Position numbers and translations under genes: made by a program. Positions 26,090 to 34,958 of a stretch of 64,000 nucleotides of DNA are shown here, piece by piece. This DNA is from Paenibacillus_AA sp045062745. Lineage in GTDB: Bacteria; Bacillota; Bacilli; Paenibacillales; NBRC-103111. Below the pieces are notes generated by a model that saw only the letters and a program-made list of their open reading frames with translations, was not told the DNA's origin and did no database searches. The stretch lies in assembly GCF_045062745.1 (NCBI RefSeq), contig NZ_JBJGED010000003.1:248001-312000 (forward strand), read 5' to 3'. Positions within the stretch are counted from its first letter, which is position 1; each line of letters begins with the position of its first letter.

Positions 26090-27262
26090 CTATTCGCCCC
26101 GCCGCGTCATCTGCTGCCAGACCGAGCCGGCCGCCGCGTCGCCGCCTTCGATCCGGGCGAGCGCCAGCTGCGCTTGTAGCCGCACCTCGAACTCCGCATC
26201 GTCGACCGCGGCCTTGAGCGCCCGGATCGCGGTGGCGTCGCCGGCCTCGTACAGGAAGCGGGCGGCCCGCCAGCGCACGAGCTTGTTCGGGTCGCCGAGC
26301 GCTTCGATCATCGGCGGGATCGCCGCCGGATCGCCTAGATCGGACAGCGTGTCGCCGGCCGTGCGCCGGACCGAGACGGAGCTGTCCTTCAGCGCCTCGA
26401 AGAGGTAAGGCAGCGCCTGGGGCTCGCGGATATCGCCGAGATAGACGGTCGCCAGCCGCCGGATCGACGCTTGCGGGTCGCGCAGCGCCTGGACGAGCAG
26501 GGGCATCGTCGTAAGCGCCGGCTTGACCCGCTGCAGGGCGGCATAGCGCACCTTCCAGTCGTCGTGCGCCATACGGGCGGCGAGCTCGCTCGCCGACAGC
26601 TCCTTCAGCTCCTCCGGCGTCTGCTCGCCGCCCACGCCAGTCTCGAGCGACTTCCGCACGAGCTCCTGCAGCCGGGCGTCGTCATAGGAGGCGTCGAGCT
26701 CGGCCGCCACTTGCTCGGCGATCTCCGGCAGTTCGCCGTAGCGGACGCCCGCATCCTTCAGCGTACGCTCCCGGATCAAGTTCGGGGACGCCGTCCCGGC
26801 TTGAATCGCGGCGTCCGTGAACCGCGAGGAGAGCGCCGTGCGGAATTCCTCCAGGCCGCTCTTCACGCGTATCTGCATCGGGATGCCGCGGAACATCTGG
26901 ATATACACTTGCGCTTCACCGAAGGCGGCGTGGGCGTCCGCTTCCCCGGCGCTCCCAACCCCACCGGCTGCGGCAACGTTGCTCGTTGAGCTTGGACCTC
27001 CGCCGACGGTCCCCAGAATCTCTTGCGTCTTAGCCAGAATCGCCTGCCAGTCGCCCTTCGGATTCCGGTCGATGGCGAGGAAGTCGGCCGTTCGGAATAC
27101 CGAAGTAACGCCGGGAATATCGAGCAGCTGCTGAATCGCGGCCGGGGCGGAGCTGCGATTCGATTTATCGTAAGTGCGCTTGTCGCCCTTCGGAAGCGCC
27201 TCGTCCACATTGATCTTCATCGAGTTCGGACTCGGCGTCGGCTCGATCGAAACAATTCGCAT
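26090..27262 (-). CDS. NifU N-terminal/HEAT-repeat protein, CvfC-like (conserved virulence factor C family)
   Basis: 390 residues. The N-terminal ~85 residues resemble the scaffold NifU/Nfu N-terminal domain (IEPTPSPNSMKINVDEALP, PGVTSVFRTADFLAIDRNP). A middle region (about 110-210) is followed by HEAT/PBS-lyase-type repeats (about 225-380): DWKVRYAALQRV, QASIRRLATVYLGDIREPQA, SVSVRRTAGDTLSDLGDPAA, NKLVRWRAARFLYEAGDATA. Known relatives in Bacillales are annotated as conserved virulence factor C; the biochemical role is unclear. HEAT repeats suggest a protein-binding scaffold. No cysteines of an Fe-S scaffold are seen. Monocistronic. Confidence 0.8.
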   Translation of the reverse strand: MRIVSIEPTPSPNSMKINVDEALPKGDKRTYDKSNRSSAPAAIQQLLDIPGVTSVFRTADFLAIDRNPKGDWQAILAKTQEILGTVGGGPSSTSNVAAAGGVGSAGEADAHAAFGEAQVYIQMFRGIPMQIRVKSGLEEFRTALSSRFTDAAIQAGTASPNLIRERTLKDAGVRYGELPEIAEQVAAELDASYDDARLQELVRKSLETGVGGEQTPEELKELSASELAARMAHDDWKVRYAALQRVKPALTTMPLLVQALRDPQASIRRLATVYLGDIREPQALPYLFEALKDSSVSVRRTAGDTLSDLGDPAAIPPMIEALGDPNKLVRWRAARFLYEAGDATAIRALKAAVDDAEFEVRLQAQLALARIEGGDAAAGSVWQQMTRRGE

Positions 27263-27339
27263 TCTTCATCATCCTCCTCTTCAATGCCAATCAGACGTTG
27301 CTCCAACTACTTCTATTGTGTCACATTCCGCGACAAATG

Positions 27340-27365
27340 AAAAACCCCGCTCCGGGGGAGCGAGG
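27340..27365 (-). terminator. Terminator of the guanylate-kinase-like gene
   Basis: On the minus strand a nine-pair stem CCTCGCTCC/GGAGCGGGG (one G-T pair), three-base loop, then TTTTT. Lies 19 bases after the stop at 27384. Confidence 0.75.
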
Positions 27366-27383
27366 CTCGCGCTGATCTAGCCC

Positions 27384-27971
27384 TCAATCCAAGTTCAATA
27401 GATGCCGGTCCAGGTACGACTCCAACCGATTCGTAATCTCGAACACCGTATGAGCGAGATCGAGATTCTCGAACACATGCGCACATTCCCCCATGTACGC
27501 CATCGCTTCGTCGTAATGGGACATATGCTTCCGGATGACGTCCTCAGCGTCGCCGCGCTCCCGCTGCCGGCTCTCGACGGAGGTCCGGTCCGCATAGAGG
27601 AACACCTCGACCACCCGCTCGCCATACACGGCCTTGAGGATGCTCGCTCCCTTCGTATTCAAGATTAAGTAAGCATGCTTGTTCGCGGCACTCAGCCGTT
27701 CAATATCGGCATGACGGATTCCGTAATAATGCCCGTCGATGAAGACGCTTTCGATGAACGCTCCTGACTCGTCCGCTTCGCGGAATTGCTCCGCGCTGAG
27801 GAACTGATAGTCTTGCCCTTCCTGCTCGCCGGGCCGGCGGGAGCGGGTCGTGCAGGACAATACCTTCTCGAGCTCGAGCGTGGAGCCGACCATATCGGCT
27901 ACCGTCTTGCGACCGGATCCGTCGGGCCCGGTAAACACAAAGATTCGCGCATTCCCATTGTCCGCTTTCAT
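27384..27971 (-). CDS. Guanylate kinase-like P-loop protein
   Basis: 195 residues from the ATG at 27971, chosen for GGGGAGGTG at the right distance. It has the P-loop GPDGSGRKT near the N-terminus, the LSCTTRSRRPGEQEGQDYQFL segment of guanylate kinases, and YGIRHADIE and YLILNTKGASILKAV that match GMP-binding and core strands. The P-loop differs from the usual GPSGVGKGT: the conserved GK pair is displaced by GRKT. The C-terminal lid also differs. It may be a divergent second guanylate kinase rather than the housekeeping one. Own transcription unit, closed by the terminator at 27340. Confidence 0.75.
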   Translation of the reverse strand: MKADNGNARIFVFTGPDGSGRKTVADMVGSTLELEKVLSCTTRSRRPGEQEGQDYQFLSAEQFREADESGAFIESVFIDGHYYGIRHADIERLSAANKHAYLILNTKGASILKAVYGERVVEVFLYADRTSVESRQRERGDAEDVIRKHMSHYDEAMAYMGECAHVFENLDLAHTVFEITNRLESYLDRHLLNLD

Positions 27972-28022
27972 GACCGCACACCTCCCCTTATTATATGGAA
28001 ACATTGTATTCAACCAAGCGTC

Positions 28023-28058
28023 AAAAAAGACGCAGGATCGGTTCACTCGCTGCGTCTT
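28023..28058 (-). terminator. Terminator of the motAB operon
   Basis: Minus-strand stem AAGACGCAG/CTGCGTCTT followed by TTTTTT, about 25 bases downstream of the motB-like stop. Confidence 0.8.
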
Positions 28059-28080
28059 CTGGGTGCGTTGTATACGGCTG

Positions 28081-28881
28081 TCATTGTGCCGAGATAGAGG
28101 TGCCGTTCTTGGCCGTCCGCAGAATGGATACTTCCACGCGCCGGTTCTTGGCCCGGCCTTCCGCCGTATTGTTGTCGTCGATCGGATGGAACTCGCCGTA
28201 CCCAATGGTGCTGAACCGGGCGGGATTGATCTGCTGGTTCTGGAGCAGGATCTTCATGAAGTTACTCGCGCGCTTCGAGCTCAAGTCCCAGTTCGTCTCG
28301 AACTCCCGCGTGTTGATCGGGATATTGTCCGTATGTCCTGCGACTTCAATCTGATAATTCGGGTATTGGGTCAGCATGTTCGAGATCGCCTGGGCCAGCA
28401 AGCGGGCGTCCGGCTTCACCTCCGCGCTGCCCGAGGCGAACAGGGCGTTGTCGCGAATCGTGATCATAAGCAGATCGTTCGTCAGGCGGGTCTCGAGTTG
28501 GGTGGTGAGCCCGTTATCCTGAATGTATTGGTCGAGCTTCTGCTTCAGCTCCTGCAGGTCGGCCATTTCCTTCTCGAACTGCGCCTGTTGTTCCCGGGTC
28601 AGCACTTGATTCTGGTTTTTATAATCCTCAGTTTTCTTGTTGATCTCGTCGGTCGGTTCCTTGGTGATCGGGACGATCGTCGTCTTCTCGAACAGGCTGG
28701 TCCCGCCGCTGAATGCGGAATTCAGGCTGCGCATAATCTGGTCGTACTTCTTGGAATCCACCTCGCTCGAGGCGAACAAGATGATGAACAAGGCGAGCAG
28801 GAGCGTCAGCAAATCGGCGTAAGGGATGAGCCAGCCTTCATCGATATGTTCCTCATGATGCGGTTTTCGCCTTTTGCTCAC
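28081..28881 (-). CDS. motB: Flagellar motor stator protein MotB
   Basis: 266 residues. One N-terminal membrane helix with the ion-binding Asp23 in PYADLLTLLLALFIILFAS, a plug/linker (about 50-140), and an OmpA-like peptidoglycan-binding domain (about 145-255) with VAGHTDNIPINT and LSSKRASNFMKILL. Together with MotA it forms the stator that couples ion flow to flagellar rotation. The start overlaps the end of motA by 29 bases. Whether H+ or Na+ is used cannot be settled from this sequence alone. Confidence 0.9.
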   Translation of the reverse strand: MSKRRKPHHEEHIDEGWLIPYADLLTLLLALFIILFASSEVDSKKYDQIMRSLNSAFSGGTSLFEKTTIVPITKEPTDEINKKTEDYKNQNQVLTREQQAQFEKEMADLQELKQKLDQYIQDNGLTTQLETRLTNDLLMITIRDNALFASGSAEVKPDARLLAQAISNMLTQYPNYQIEVAGHTDNIPINTREFETNWDLSSKRASNFMKILLQNQQINPARFSTIGYGEFHPIDDNNTAEGRAKNRRVEVSILRTAKNGTSISAQ

Positions 28882-29668
28882 GTTCGGAATCCTCCTCTTG
28901 GATTTGTGGACCGTAACGTTCCGACGGAGTCAGGAAGACGGACAGCTTTTGCTCGATCGCGATCGCGGAGATCCCGGATTGGATCGAGAGCAGACCTTCC
29001 ACCATCATCAGCTTGATCTCGACTTCCTTACGGGAAATCTGCTTCAGCTTCGTAGCGATCGGGTGCCAGAGCACATAGCCGGTGAAAATGCCGAGCAGCG
29101 TCGCGACGAAGGCGGCGGAGATCAAATGGCCGAGCTGGTCTACCTGGTTCAAGTTGCTGAGCGCCGCGATCAACCCGACCACGGCCCCGAGCACCCCGAG
29201 CGTAGGCGCGTATGTACCTGCCTGGGAGAAGATCAACGCTCCCGCGCGGTGACGCTCCTCCATCGCATGGACTTCTTCCATTAATACGTCATGGATGAAC
29301 TCCTGGTCGTTGCCGTCGATGATCATCCGCATTCCGTTGCGCAAGAACGGGTCGTTGATCTCCTCCACCTTGCTCTCCAGCGCGAGCAGCCCTTCGCGGC
29401 GGGTAATCGTCACCCACTCGATGAACAGCTGGATGAGCTCCTTTTTCGGGACGAGCTTTTGTTTCACGAAGATAATCCGGAACAGCTTGGGGATCTTAGC
29501 CAATTCCGACATAGGGAACGCGATGAGAACCGAGGCTGCGGTGCCTCCGATAATAATGAGGAACGCGGCGTAATTCAACAGCGAGCTGAGGTGGGCCCCC
29601 TTGAGCACCATGCCGACGCCGACGGCGACAAACCCCAGGACGACCCCTATTATTGTAGATTTCTCCAT
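28853..29668 (-). CDS. motA: Flagellar motor stator protein MotA
   Basis: 271 residues with four membrane helices (about 1-22, 30-52, 150-172, 183-205) and a cytoplasmic loop carrying the charged residues that touch FliG (about 60-145). The helix 3 motif GTYAPTLGVLGAVVGLIAAL and helix 4 ISAAFVATLLGIFTGYVLWHP with the key Pro are typical. First gene of motAB; a SigD-like promoter lies about 35 bases upstream. The pair sits alone, away from any flagellar cluster, as in Bacillus subtilis. Confidence 0.9.
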   Translation of the reverse strand: MEKSTIIGVVLGFVAVGVGMVLKGAHLSSLLNYAAFLIIIGGTAASVLIAFPMSELAKIPKLFRIIFVKQKLVPKKELIQLFIEWVTITRREGLLALESKVEEINDPFLRNGMRMIIDGNDQEFIHDVLMEEVHAMEERHRAGALIFSQAGTYAPTLGVLGAVVGLIAALSNLNQVDQLGHLISAAFVATLLGIFTGYVLWHPIATKLKQISRKEVEIKLMMVEGLLSIQSGISAIAIEQKLSVFLTPSERYGPQIQEEDSEREQKAKTAS

Positions 29669-29702
29669 TGTGACACCTCGCGATTTAGTCTATACCCTAA
29701 GT

Positions 29703-29730
29703 ATATCGGCATCGACTAAGGATTCGATTA
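29703..29730 (-). promoter_or_regulatory. SigD-type (flagellar sigma) promoter of motAB
   Basis: On the minus strand GCCGATAT (29703-29710) is an exact match to the SigD -10 consensus, with TAAT 16 bases upstream (consensus TAAA). The transcript would start about 30 bases before the motA ATG. Confidence 0.75.
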
Positions 29731-29771
29731 GAGACAATCGATTCCTGCACGCGAGTTCACCCCCAGCGCAC

Positions 29772-29808
29772 AAAAAAACACCGTGAGACTTATTCTCATT
29801 CGGTGTTT
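29772..29808 (-). terminator. Terminator of the sporulation lipoprotein gene
   Basis: Minus-strand stem AAACACCG/CGGTGTTT extended by GAGA/TCTC with a small internal bulge, then TTTTTTT. Lies 27 bases after the stop at 29835. Confidence 0.8.
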
Positions 29809-29834
29809 GGACACTATTAGATGAAGAAACACGT

Positions 29835-30518
29835 TTATGGCGTCAGCTGGATGATGCCGTGATCCCCGAAGTGATCCTTCACGAGCGCGTTCAGGTCGGA
29901 CACATAAGGCTGGAGGGAGACGCCGCGCCAAGCTTCGTGGGCGTACTGGCTGAACCGGTTGATGAAATCTTGGTTGGCGGAAATGAACACGTTCGTGATG
30001 CCCGGATGCAGCCCCCGGATTTTCTGGGTCAGCTCCGTCTGCAGCTCGCTCGAGATATCCTGCGGATCGGGGATCGTCGGGAACGAGTACTTGTTCATCG
30101 CGATATCGCCGGGCTTGAGCGACTCCGTGAAGTCGGAATGGTCGTCCACGCCGGGGGAGGCGATTCTCCGGTCGCTGCCGAGCTTCGTCCCTTTGCCCTT
30201 CATGCCGGTAGCGGTACTATCGAGCAGGATCGCTACATAGGCGTTCTTATCGGTCACGATGACAAAGGACGTTCGGATCCCCTTCATGTCGTCGACGGCG
30301 TCGGAGGAAGATTGGCTGTAAGCCATCGTATTGTTGTTGTGGTCGGCGGCTCTGCGCTGCGTATTGTAGGTACGGAAGCCTGTCGCTTCGTGCATGCTGG
30401 TCCGGCTGCCGTAATCGGAAGGGCTGTTCTCGAAGTGCTGTTTGTAGGACGTGCACCCCGTAAGTCCTGCGGCGAGCGTGAGGCAGGCGATCCATTTGAT
30501 CAGCTGTGCGTTGGACAT
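29835..30518 (-). CDS. YhcN/YlaJ-type sporulation lipoprotein
   Basis: 227 residues from the ATG at 30518, which has AGGAGG five bases upstream. Lipobox GLTGC with Cys22 as the lipidated residue. After an Asn/Ser-rich spacer comes a domain with SFVIVTDKNAYVAILLD and LQTELTQKIRGLHPGITNVFISANQDFINRF, the pattern of YhcN/YlaJ proteins found in the spore inner membrane or coat of Bacillales. It supports spore formation as a trait of the host. The exact role in germination is not known from sequence. Monocistronic. Confidence 0.8.
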   Translation of the reverse strand: MSNAQLIKWIACLTLAAGLTGCTSYKQHFENSPSDYGSRTSMHEATGFRTYNTQRRAADHNNNTMAYSQSSSDAVDDMKGIRTSFVIVTDKNAYVAILLDSTATGMKGKGTKLGSDRRIASPGVDDHSDFTESLKPGDIAMNKYSFPTIPDPQDISSELQTELTQKIRGLHPGITNVFISANQDFINRFSQYAHEAWRGVSLQPYVSDLNALVKDHFGDHGIIQLTP

Positions 30519-30767
30519 AAGAACCTCCTGGCTGTGAGATCGGGTTGTAGGATTGCGCTTATCGTTATCATTCGCTCCGAAGTGGGAAATATGCGCCTCT
30601 TCGAACACAGCGAAATCTGTAGGCAATTGCATAAAGTAACCGAAAAAAGGAAATACCCTTTATGAGTCGCCATGAGGGCAAAACTGCCATTTTAAGGTAG
30701 TGGAAAAAGGCCCGAAAACGCTTGGAACCCTTGATATTAGAACATTTTGTGAACTTTGCCAGGAAGA

Positions 30768-30796
30768 TTGACAAACAATCGGTACGAACTTATAGT
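30768..30796 (+). promoter_or_regulatory. Strong SigA-type promoter of the cytochrome oxidase operon
   Basis: A perfect TTGACA (30768-30773) and TATAGT (30791-30796) with a 17-base spacer, giving a leader of about 150 bases before ctaC. A second weaker TTGACG/TAATAC pair lies at 30859-30885. No gene is seen in 30519-30951. Confidence 0.65.
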
Positions 30797-30951
30797 TAAT
30801 AAAGTGATTAAGGTTCGCCCGCAAGATATGGCCATCCATGATCGAAATTCCTCGGTTTTTGACGGCGGAATTTGGATTGTAATACTTGAATAGATTGGTC
30901 GTCTTTCATCGATTGATCTATTGATAACAGAGAATTGGGGTTGATGAGTGA

Positions 30952-32031
30952 ATGAAACGGTGGCAATTTGTATGGCGTTTAGTCCCTTTGCTGGCGATGA
31001 TGACGTTCATACTATCCGGCTGCGGGATTGACGAATTGACTACGTTGAATCCGAAAGGACCTGTAGCGGAGAAGCAATTATGGCTGATCCTTATCTCGCT
31101 CGCCGTCATGATCGGCGTTTTCATTGTCGTGGCCGTGATTTACGTCTATGTTCTCGTACGTTTCCGCAAACGGCCTGGACAGACGGGGATCCCGAAGCAA
31201 GTAGAGGGCAATCACAAGCTGGAGATCATCTGGACCGTGATTCCGTTCCTTCTGCTCTTCATCATTGCAATCCCGACGGTGAAGTACACGTTCGAACTGG
31301 ACAAAGACTACTCGAAGGATCCGAACGCGCTTCAGGTGAAGGTGACGGGCCATCAGTTTTGGTGGGAATTCGAGTACATGAACGAGAAGGTTAACACCGC
31401 TCAAGATCTTGTCATTCCGACCGGCCGCACGATTGCCTTCCATCTGGAATCGGCTGACGTCAACCACTCGTTCTGGGTGCCGACACTCGGCGGCAAGAAG
31501 GATAACAACCCTGGTATGACCAATATGCACTACCTCGTCGCGGATAAGCCGGGCGTATACTATGGGAAGTGCGCCGAGCTGTGCGGTACGTCCCACGCTC
31601 TGATGGACTTCAAGGTGAAGGCCGTTACGCCGGATGAGTTCGATCGCTGGATCGCCAGCATGAAGGCTCCGGTGGCCGTGAATTCCGCGCTTGCGTCCGA
31701 AGGCGAGCAAATTTTCAAGAAGAGCTGCATCGGCTGTCACGCCGTATTCGATCCGCAGCAGAAGCAAGTAGTAGGCGGTAAAGTGGCCCCTAACCTGGTC
31801 AACTACGGAGATCGCATGACGGTAGCCGGTATCTTGATCAACAAGAACCCGGAGGACGTGAAGAACAACCTACATACGTGGTTGAAGGATCCTCAGGAAG
31901 TGAAACCGGGCAATCTGATGCCGAATCCGCAGGACGTTCCAGGCAGCAAGATGGAAACAAGCCTCGGGCTGACCGATAAGCAGATCGATGCGCTTGTAGA
32001 ATACTTGGCTGGACAAAAGTCGACGAAGTAA
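30952..32031 (+). CDS. ctaC: Cytochrome c oxidase subunit II with fused cytochrome c domain
   Basis: 359 residues. Lipoprotein signal ending LSGC with Cys24 as the lipidated residue, two membrane helices, then the CuA domain: His172 in DVNHSFWVP and Cys207, Cys211, His215, Met218 in CAELCGTSHALM, plus the aromatic electron-entry patch GHQFWWEFEY. A C-terminal cytochrome c domain carries heme motif CIGCH at 259-263 and an axial Met in PGNLMPNP. This makes a caa3-type oxidase that accepts electrons from cytochrome c and reduces O2 at the membrane. First gene of ctaCDEF. Confidence 0.95.
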   Translation: MKRWQFVWRLVPLLAMMTFILSGCGIDELTTLNPKGPVAEKQLWLILISLAVMIGVFIVVAVIYVYVLVRFRKRPGQTGIPKQVEGNHKLEIIWTVIPFLLLFIIAIPTVKYTFELDKDYSKDPNALQVKVTGHQFWWEFEYMNEKVNTAQDLVIPTGRTIAFHLESADVNHSFWVPTLGGKKDNNPGMTNMHYLVADKPGVYYGKCAELCGTSHALMDFKVKAVTPDEFDRWIASMKAPVAVNSALASEGEQIFKKSCIGCHAVFDPQQKQVVGGKVAPNLVNYGDRMTVAGILINKNPEDVKNNLHTWLKDPQEVKPGNLMPNPQDVPGSKMETSLGLTDKQIDALVEYLAGQKSTK

Positions 32032-32059
32032 CGACTATTGAAGAAGGGGGTTTAGAACG

Positions 32060-33916
32060 TTGGCACACGCACATGCACATGCTCACCACAAGGTCAAGAA
32101 GTACAGCGGTCTGATGGATTGGCTGACGACCGTTGACCATAAAAAGATCGGCATCCTGTACTTGCTGGCCGGAGGATTGTTCTTCCTGCTCGGCGGTCTG
32201 GAAGCGATTCTGATCCGCGTGCAATTGATGAAGCCGATGAACGATGCGGTCGATGCATCCATGTTCAATCAGCTGCTCACGATGCACGGGACGACGATGA
32301 TCTTCTTCGCGGCGATGCCGCTGATCTTCGCCTTCATGAATGCGGTTGTACCGCTTCAGATCGGCGCGCGCGACGTAGCGTTTCCGTTCGTGAACTCGCT
32401 CGGCTTCTGGCTGTTCTTCGCCGGCGGCTTGCTCATGAACACGAGCTGGCTGCTCGGTGGCGCTCCGGATGCGGGCTGGACCGGATACGTACCATTGTCC
32501 TCGCCTGAGTACTCGGGCCGAGGGACCGACTTCTATGTACTCGGCCTTCAGATTGCGGGGATCGGGACCCTGATCGGGGGGATTAACTTCCTCGTCACGA
32601 TTATCAACATGCGGGCGCCCGGCATGTCCTTCATGAGAATGCCGCTCTTCACATGGACGTCGTTCATCACGTCTGCACTTATTCTCTTCGCCTTCCCGGC
32701 GATTACGGTAGGCCTCGTACTCCTGATGTTCGAACGACTGTTCCACGCGAACTTCTTCGATGTGGCGGCCGGCGGGAACGTCGTCTTGTGGCAGCACATC
32801 TTCTGGATCTTCGGTCACCCCGAGGTGTACATCCTGATTTTGCCGGCGTTCGGCATTATCTCGGAAGTCGTAAGTACATTCTCGCACAAGCGGTTGTTCG
32901 GTTACAGCGCGATGGTATTCGCGACCGTAATCATCGGGTTCTTGGGCTTCATGGTTTGGGTCCACCACATGTTCACAACCGGCCTCGGTCCGGTGGGGAA
33001 CGCCTTGTTCTCGATCGCGACGATGCTCATCGCGGTTCCGACGGGGATCAAGATCTTCAACTGGCTCTTCACGCTGTGGGGCGGTCAGATTCGGTTCACG
33101 ACCGCGAACTTGTTCGCCGTAGGTTTCATCCCAACGTTCGTTATGGGCGGGATGACCGGGGTTATGCTGGCGGCGCCGGCCGCGGACTTCCAGTTCCACG
33201 ACAGCTATTTCGTTGTAGCGCATTTCCATTACGTAATCGTAGGCGGTCTCGTGTTCGGATTGTTCTCGGGCCTCTACTACTGGTGGCCTAAGATGTTCGG
33301 ACGCATGTTGAACGAAACATTAGGCAAGTGGATGTTCTGGTTCTTCTTCATCGGCTTCCACCTGACGTTCTTCGTGCAGCACTTCCTCGGTTTGATGGGG
33401 ATGCCGCGCCGCGTATTCACTTACTTGCCGAATCAAGGCTTCGATACATTGAACCTCGTCAGCAGTATCGGCGCATTCAGCATGGGGGTAGGGACGATTC
33501 TTCTGCTCGTGAACATCGTCATTACCGCTATGAAACCGAAGAACGCGCCAGCCGATCCATGGGACGGCCGTACACTGGAATGGGCGATTCCTTCGCCGCC
33601 GCCGGAGTACAACTTCAAGCAGCTTCCTCTCGTACGCGGGCTGGATCCGCTGTTCAAGGAGAAGATGGAGGGCAAGAAGGAAATGACGCCGGCCGAGCCG
33701 CTCGGTCCGATCCATATGCCATCGCCGTCGATCTTGCCGCTCGTGATGTCGATCGGGTTGTTCATCGCAGGTTACGGCTTCATGTATCACTACTACTGGG
33801 TATCCGGCATCGGCGTTGCAATCACATTGATCTGCATGCTGCTGCGCTCGCTGTATGACGATCACGGGTACCACATAGAAGTGGAAGAACTGCAGGATAA
33901 GGAGGTAAGAGCATGA
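32060..33916 (+). CDS. ctaD: Cytochrome c oxidase subunit I
   Basis: 618 residues from a TTG start with AAGGGGG upstream; an N-terminal His-rich stretch (HAHAHAHHK) follows. Twelve or more membrane helices. Heme a and a3/CuB ligands are visible in TMHGTTMIFFAAMP (heme a), FWIFGHPEVYILILP (CuB and the cross-linked Tyr), VWVHHMFTTG (CuB His pair) and VAHFHYVIVGG (heme a3 and a). It is the catalytic, proton-pumping subunit. Its stop overlaps the next start (ATGA). Confidence 0.95.
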   Translation: MAHAHAHAHHKVKKYSGLMDWLTTVDHKKIGILYLLAGGLFFLLGGLEAILIRVQLMKPMNDAVDASMFNQLLTMHGTTMIFFAAMPLIFAFMNAVVPLQIGARDVAFPFVNSLGFWLFFAGGLLMNTSWLLGGAPDAGWTGYVPLSSPEYSGRGTDFYVLGLQIAGIGTLIGGINFLVTIINMRAPGMSFMRMPLFTWTSFITSALILFAFPAITVGLVLLMFERLFHANFFDVAAGGNVVLWQHIFWIFGHPEVYILILPAFGIISEVVSTFSHKRLFGYSAMVFATVIIGFLGFMVWVHHMFTTGLGPVGNALFSIATMLIAVPTGIKIFNWLFTLWGGQIRFTTANLFAVGFIPTFVMGGMTGVMLAAPAADFQFHDSYFVVAHFHYVIVGGLVFGLFSGLYYWWPKMFGRMLNETLGKWMFWFFFIGFHLTFFVQHFLGLMGMPRRVFTYLPNQGFDTLNLVSSIGAFSMGVGTILLLVNIVITAMKPKNAPADPWDGRTLEWAIPSPPPEYNFKQLPLVRGLDPLFKEKMEGKKEMTPAEPLGPIHMPSPSILPLVMSIGLFIAGYGFMYHYYWVSGIGVAITLICMLLRSLYDDHGYHIEVEELQDKEVRA

Positions 33917-34527
33917 ACCACGATTTGACGGGTCATAACCTTCCTGCAGAGCCGGAGAAAGCTACACTGGAAGGACGCAATAAAGTACTCGGCTTCTGGT
34001 TGTTCCTAGGCGCAGAGACCGTGTTGTTCGGCTGCTTGTTCGCCACCTTCATCGGGTTGCGCAACGAGATCGCTGACGGTCCTCCGGCACACGAGATTTT
34101 CAAGCTCGCTACAGTGGCTCTCGCCACGTTCATCTTGTTGACCTCCAGTATGACTAGCGTGCTCGCGGTTCAAGCGATGCACCGCAAGGCGACTGGCGCC
34201 ATGCAGCTCTGGTTCGGGATCACGGTCGTTCTCGGCCTCGCCTTCTTGGGTCTCGAAATTTACGAATTCGTCGAATATGTCCATGAAGGTCATAAGTTCT
34301 CGACTAGTGCCTTCAGTTCCGCCTTTTATACGTTAGTCGGGTTCCACGGAGCCCACGTCTTGTTCGGGGTCATCTGGATCTCGCTCTTGATGGGGCAGCT
34401 GGCCCGCAAAGGCCTTACCGTCGTCACGGCGCCCAAGCTCTACAATGCAAGCTTGTACTGGCACTTCGTCGACCTTGTGTGGGTCTTCATCTTCACGATC
34501 GTTTATTTGATGGGAAAGGTGGCGTAA
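33913..34527 (+). CDS. ctaE: Cytochrome c oxidase subunit III
   Basis: 204 residues, five membrane helices, as usual for the short Bacillus-type subunit III. Motifs LGFWLFLGAETVLFG, FTLVGFHGAHVLFGVIW-like (here FYTLVGFHGAHVLFGVIW) and LYWHFVDLVWVFIFTIVYL are typical. Start ATG overlaps the ctaD stop by four bases and has AAGGAGG upstream. It stabilises subunit I and its proton path. Confidence 0.95.
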   Translation: MNHDLTGHNLPAEPEKATLEGRNKVLGFWLFLGAETVLFGCLFATFIGLRNEIADGPPAHEIFKLATVALATFILLTSSMTSVLAVQAMHRKATGAMQLWFGITVVLGLAFLGLEIYEFVEYVHEGHKFSTSAFSSAFYTLVGFHGAHVLFGVIWISLLMGQLARKGLTVVTAPKLYNASLYWHFVDLVWVFIFTIVYLMGKVA

Positions 34528-34530
34528 TCG

Positions 34531-34842
34531 ATGGCAAATCATTCTCCATCGGGGAGCGAGAACCGTCGCCATGTGCATGAAGGACCCAAGAATCACTTCT
34601 TGGCCTTCGCCCTGTCGATCGTCCTGACCATTCTGGCGTTCGTTGTAGTCAATGCCCAGATGGGACGTACGTTCACCCTGCTGTTCATCGTCCTGCTGGC
34701 GCTCATCCAGGCCGCCTTCCAGTTCTTGTTCTGGATGCATGCGAAGGACCGCGGCCACGTTTACGCTATCGTAGGCATCACCTTCGGCTTTACAATCGCG
34801 CTAACAGGCGTAGCGGCAGTCGTATATTGGATTTGGTGGTAA
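34531..34842 (+). CDS. ctaF: Cytochrome c oxidase subunit IV
   Basis: 103 residues with three membrane helices, matching the small prokaryotic subunit IV family (LLALIQAAFQFLFWMHAKD). It begins three bases after the ctaE stop. Assists assembly or stability of the oxidase. A terminator follows seven bases later, so ctaCDEF is one unit. Confidence 0.9.
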   Translation: MANHSPSGSENRRHVHEGPKNHFLAFALSIVLTILAFVVVNAQMGRTFTLLFIVLLALIQAAFQFLFWMHAKDRGHVYAIVGITFGFTIALTGVAAVVYWIWW

Positions 34843-34848
34843 CATGTC

Positions 34849-34880
34849 GGGGAGGCTTGCAAGATAGCCTCCCCTTTTTT
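34849..34880 (+). terminator. Terminator of ctaCDEF
   Basis: Stem GGGGAGGCT/AGCCTCCCC, eight-base loop, then TTTTTT. Confidence 0.9.
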
Positions 34881-34958
34881 ACAATGTGGTCTTAGTTTGG
34901 GTCCCCGCAAAGGTATGAGTGGGGTTGCTTACAGTAAGGCTTGAAGGAGGTTGCGCTA

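Noticed and set aside
27850..29016. 388-codon forward frame opposite gmk-like and motB
   Set aside because: Antisense to genes with clear MotB and kinase motifs; no recognisable domain of its own.
31838..33229. 463-codon minus-strand frame across ctaC/ctaD
   Set aside because: Highly charged antisense shadow of subunit I, whose heme ligands are all in the plus frame.
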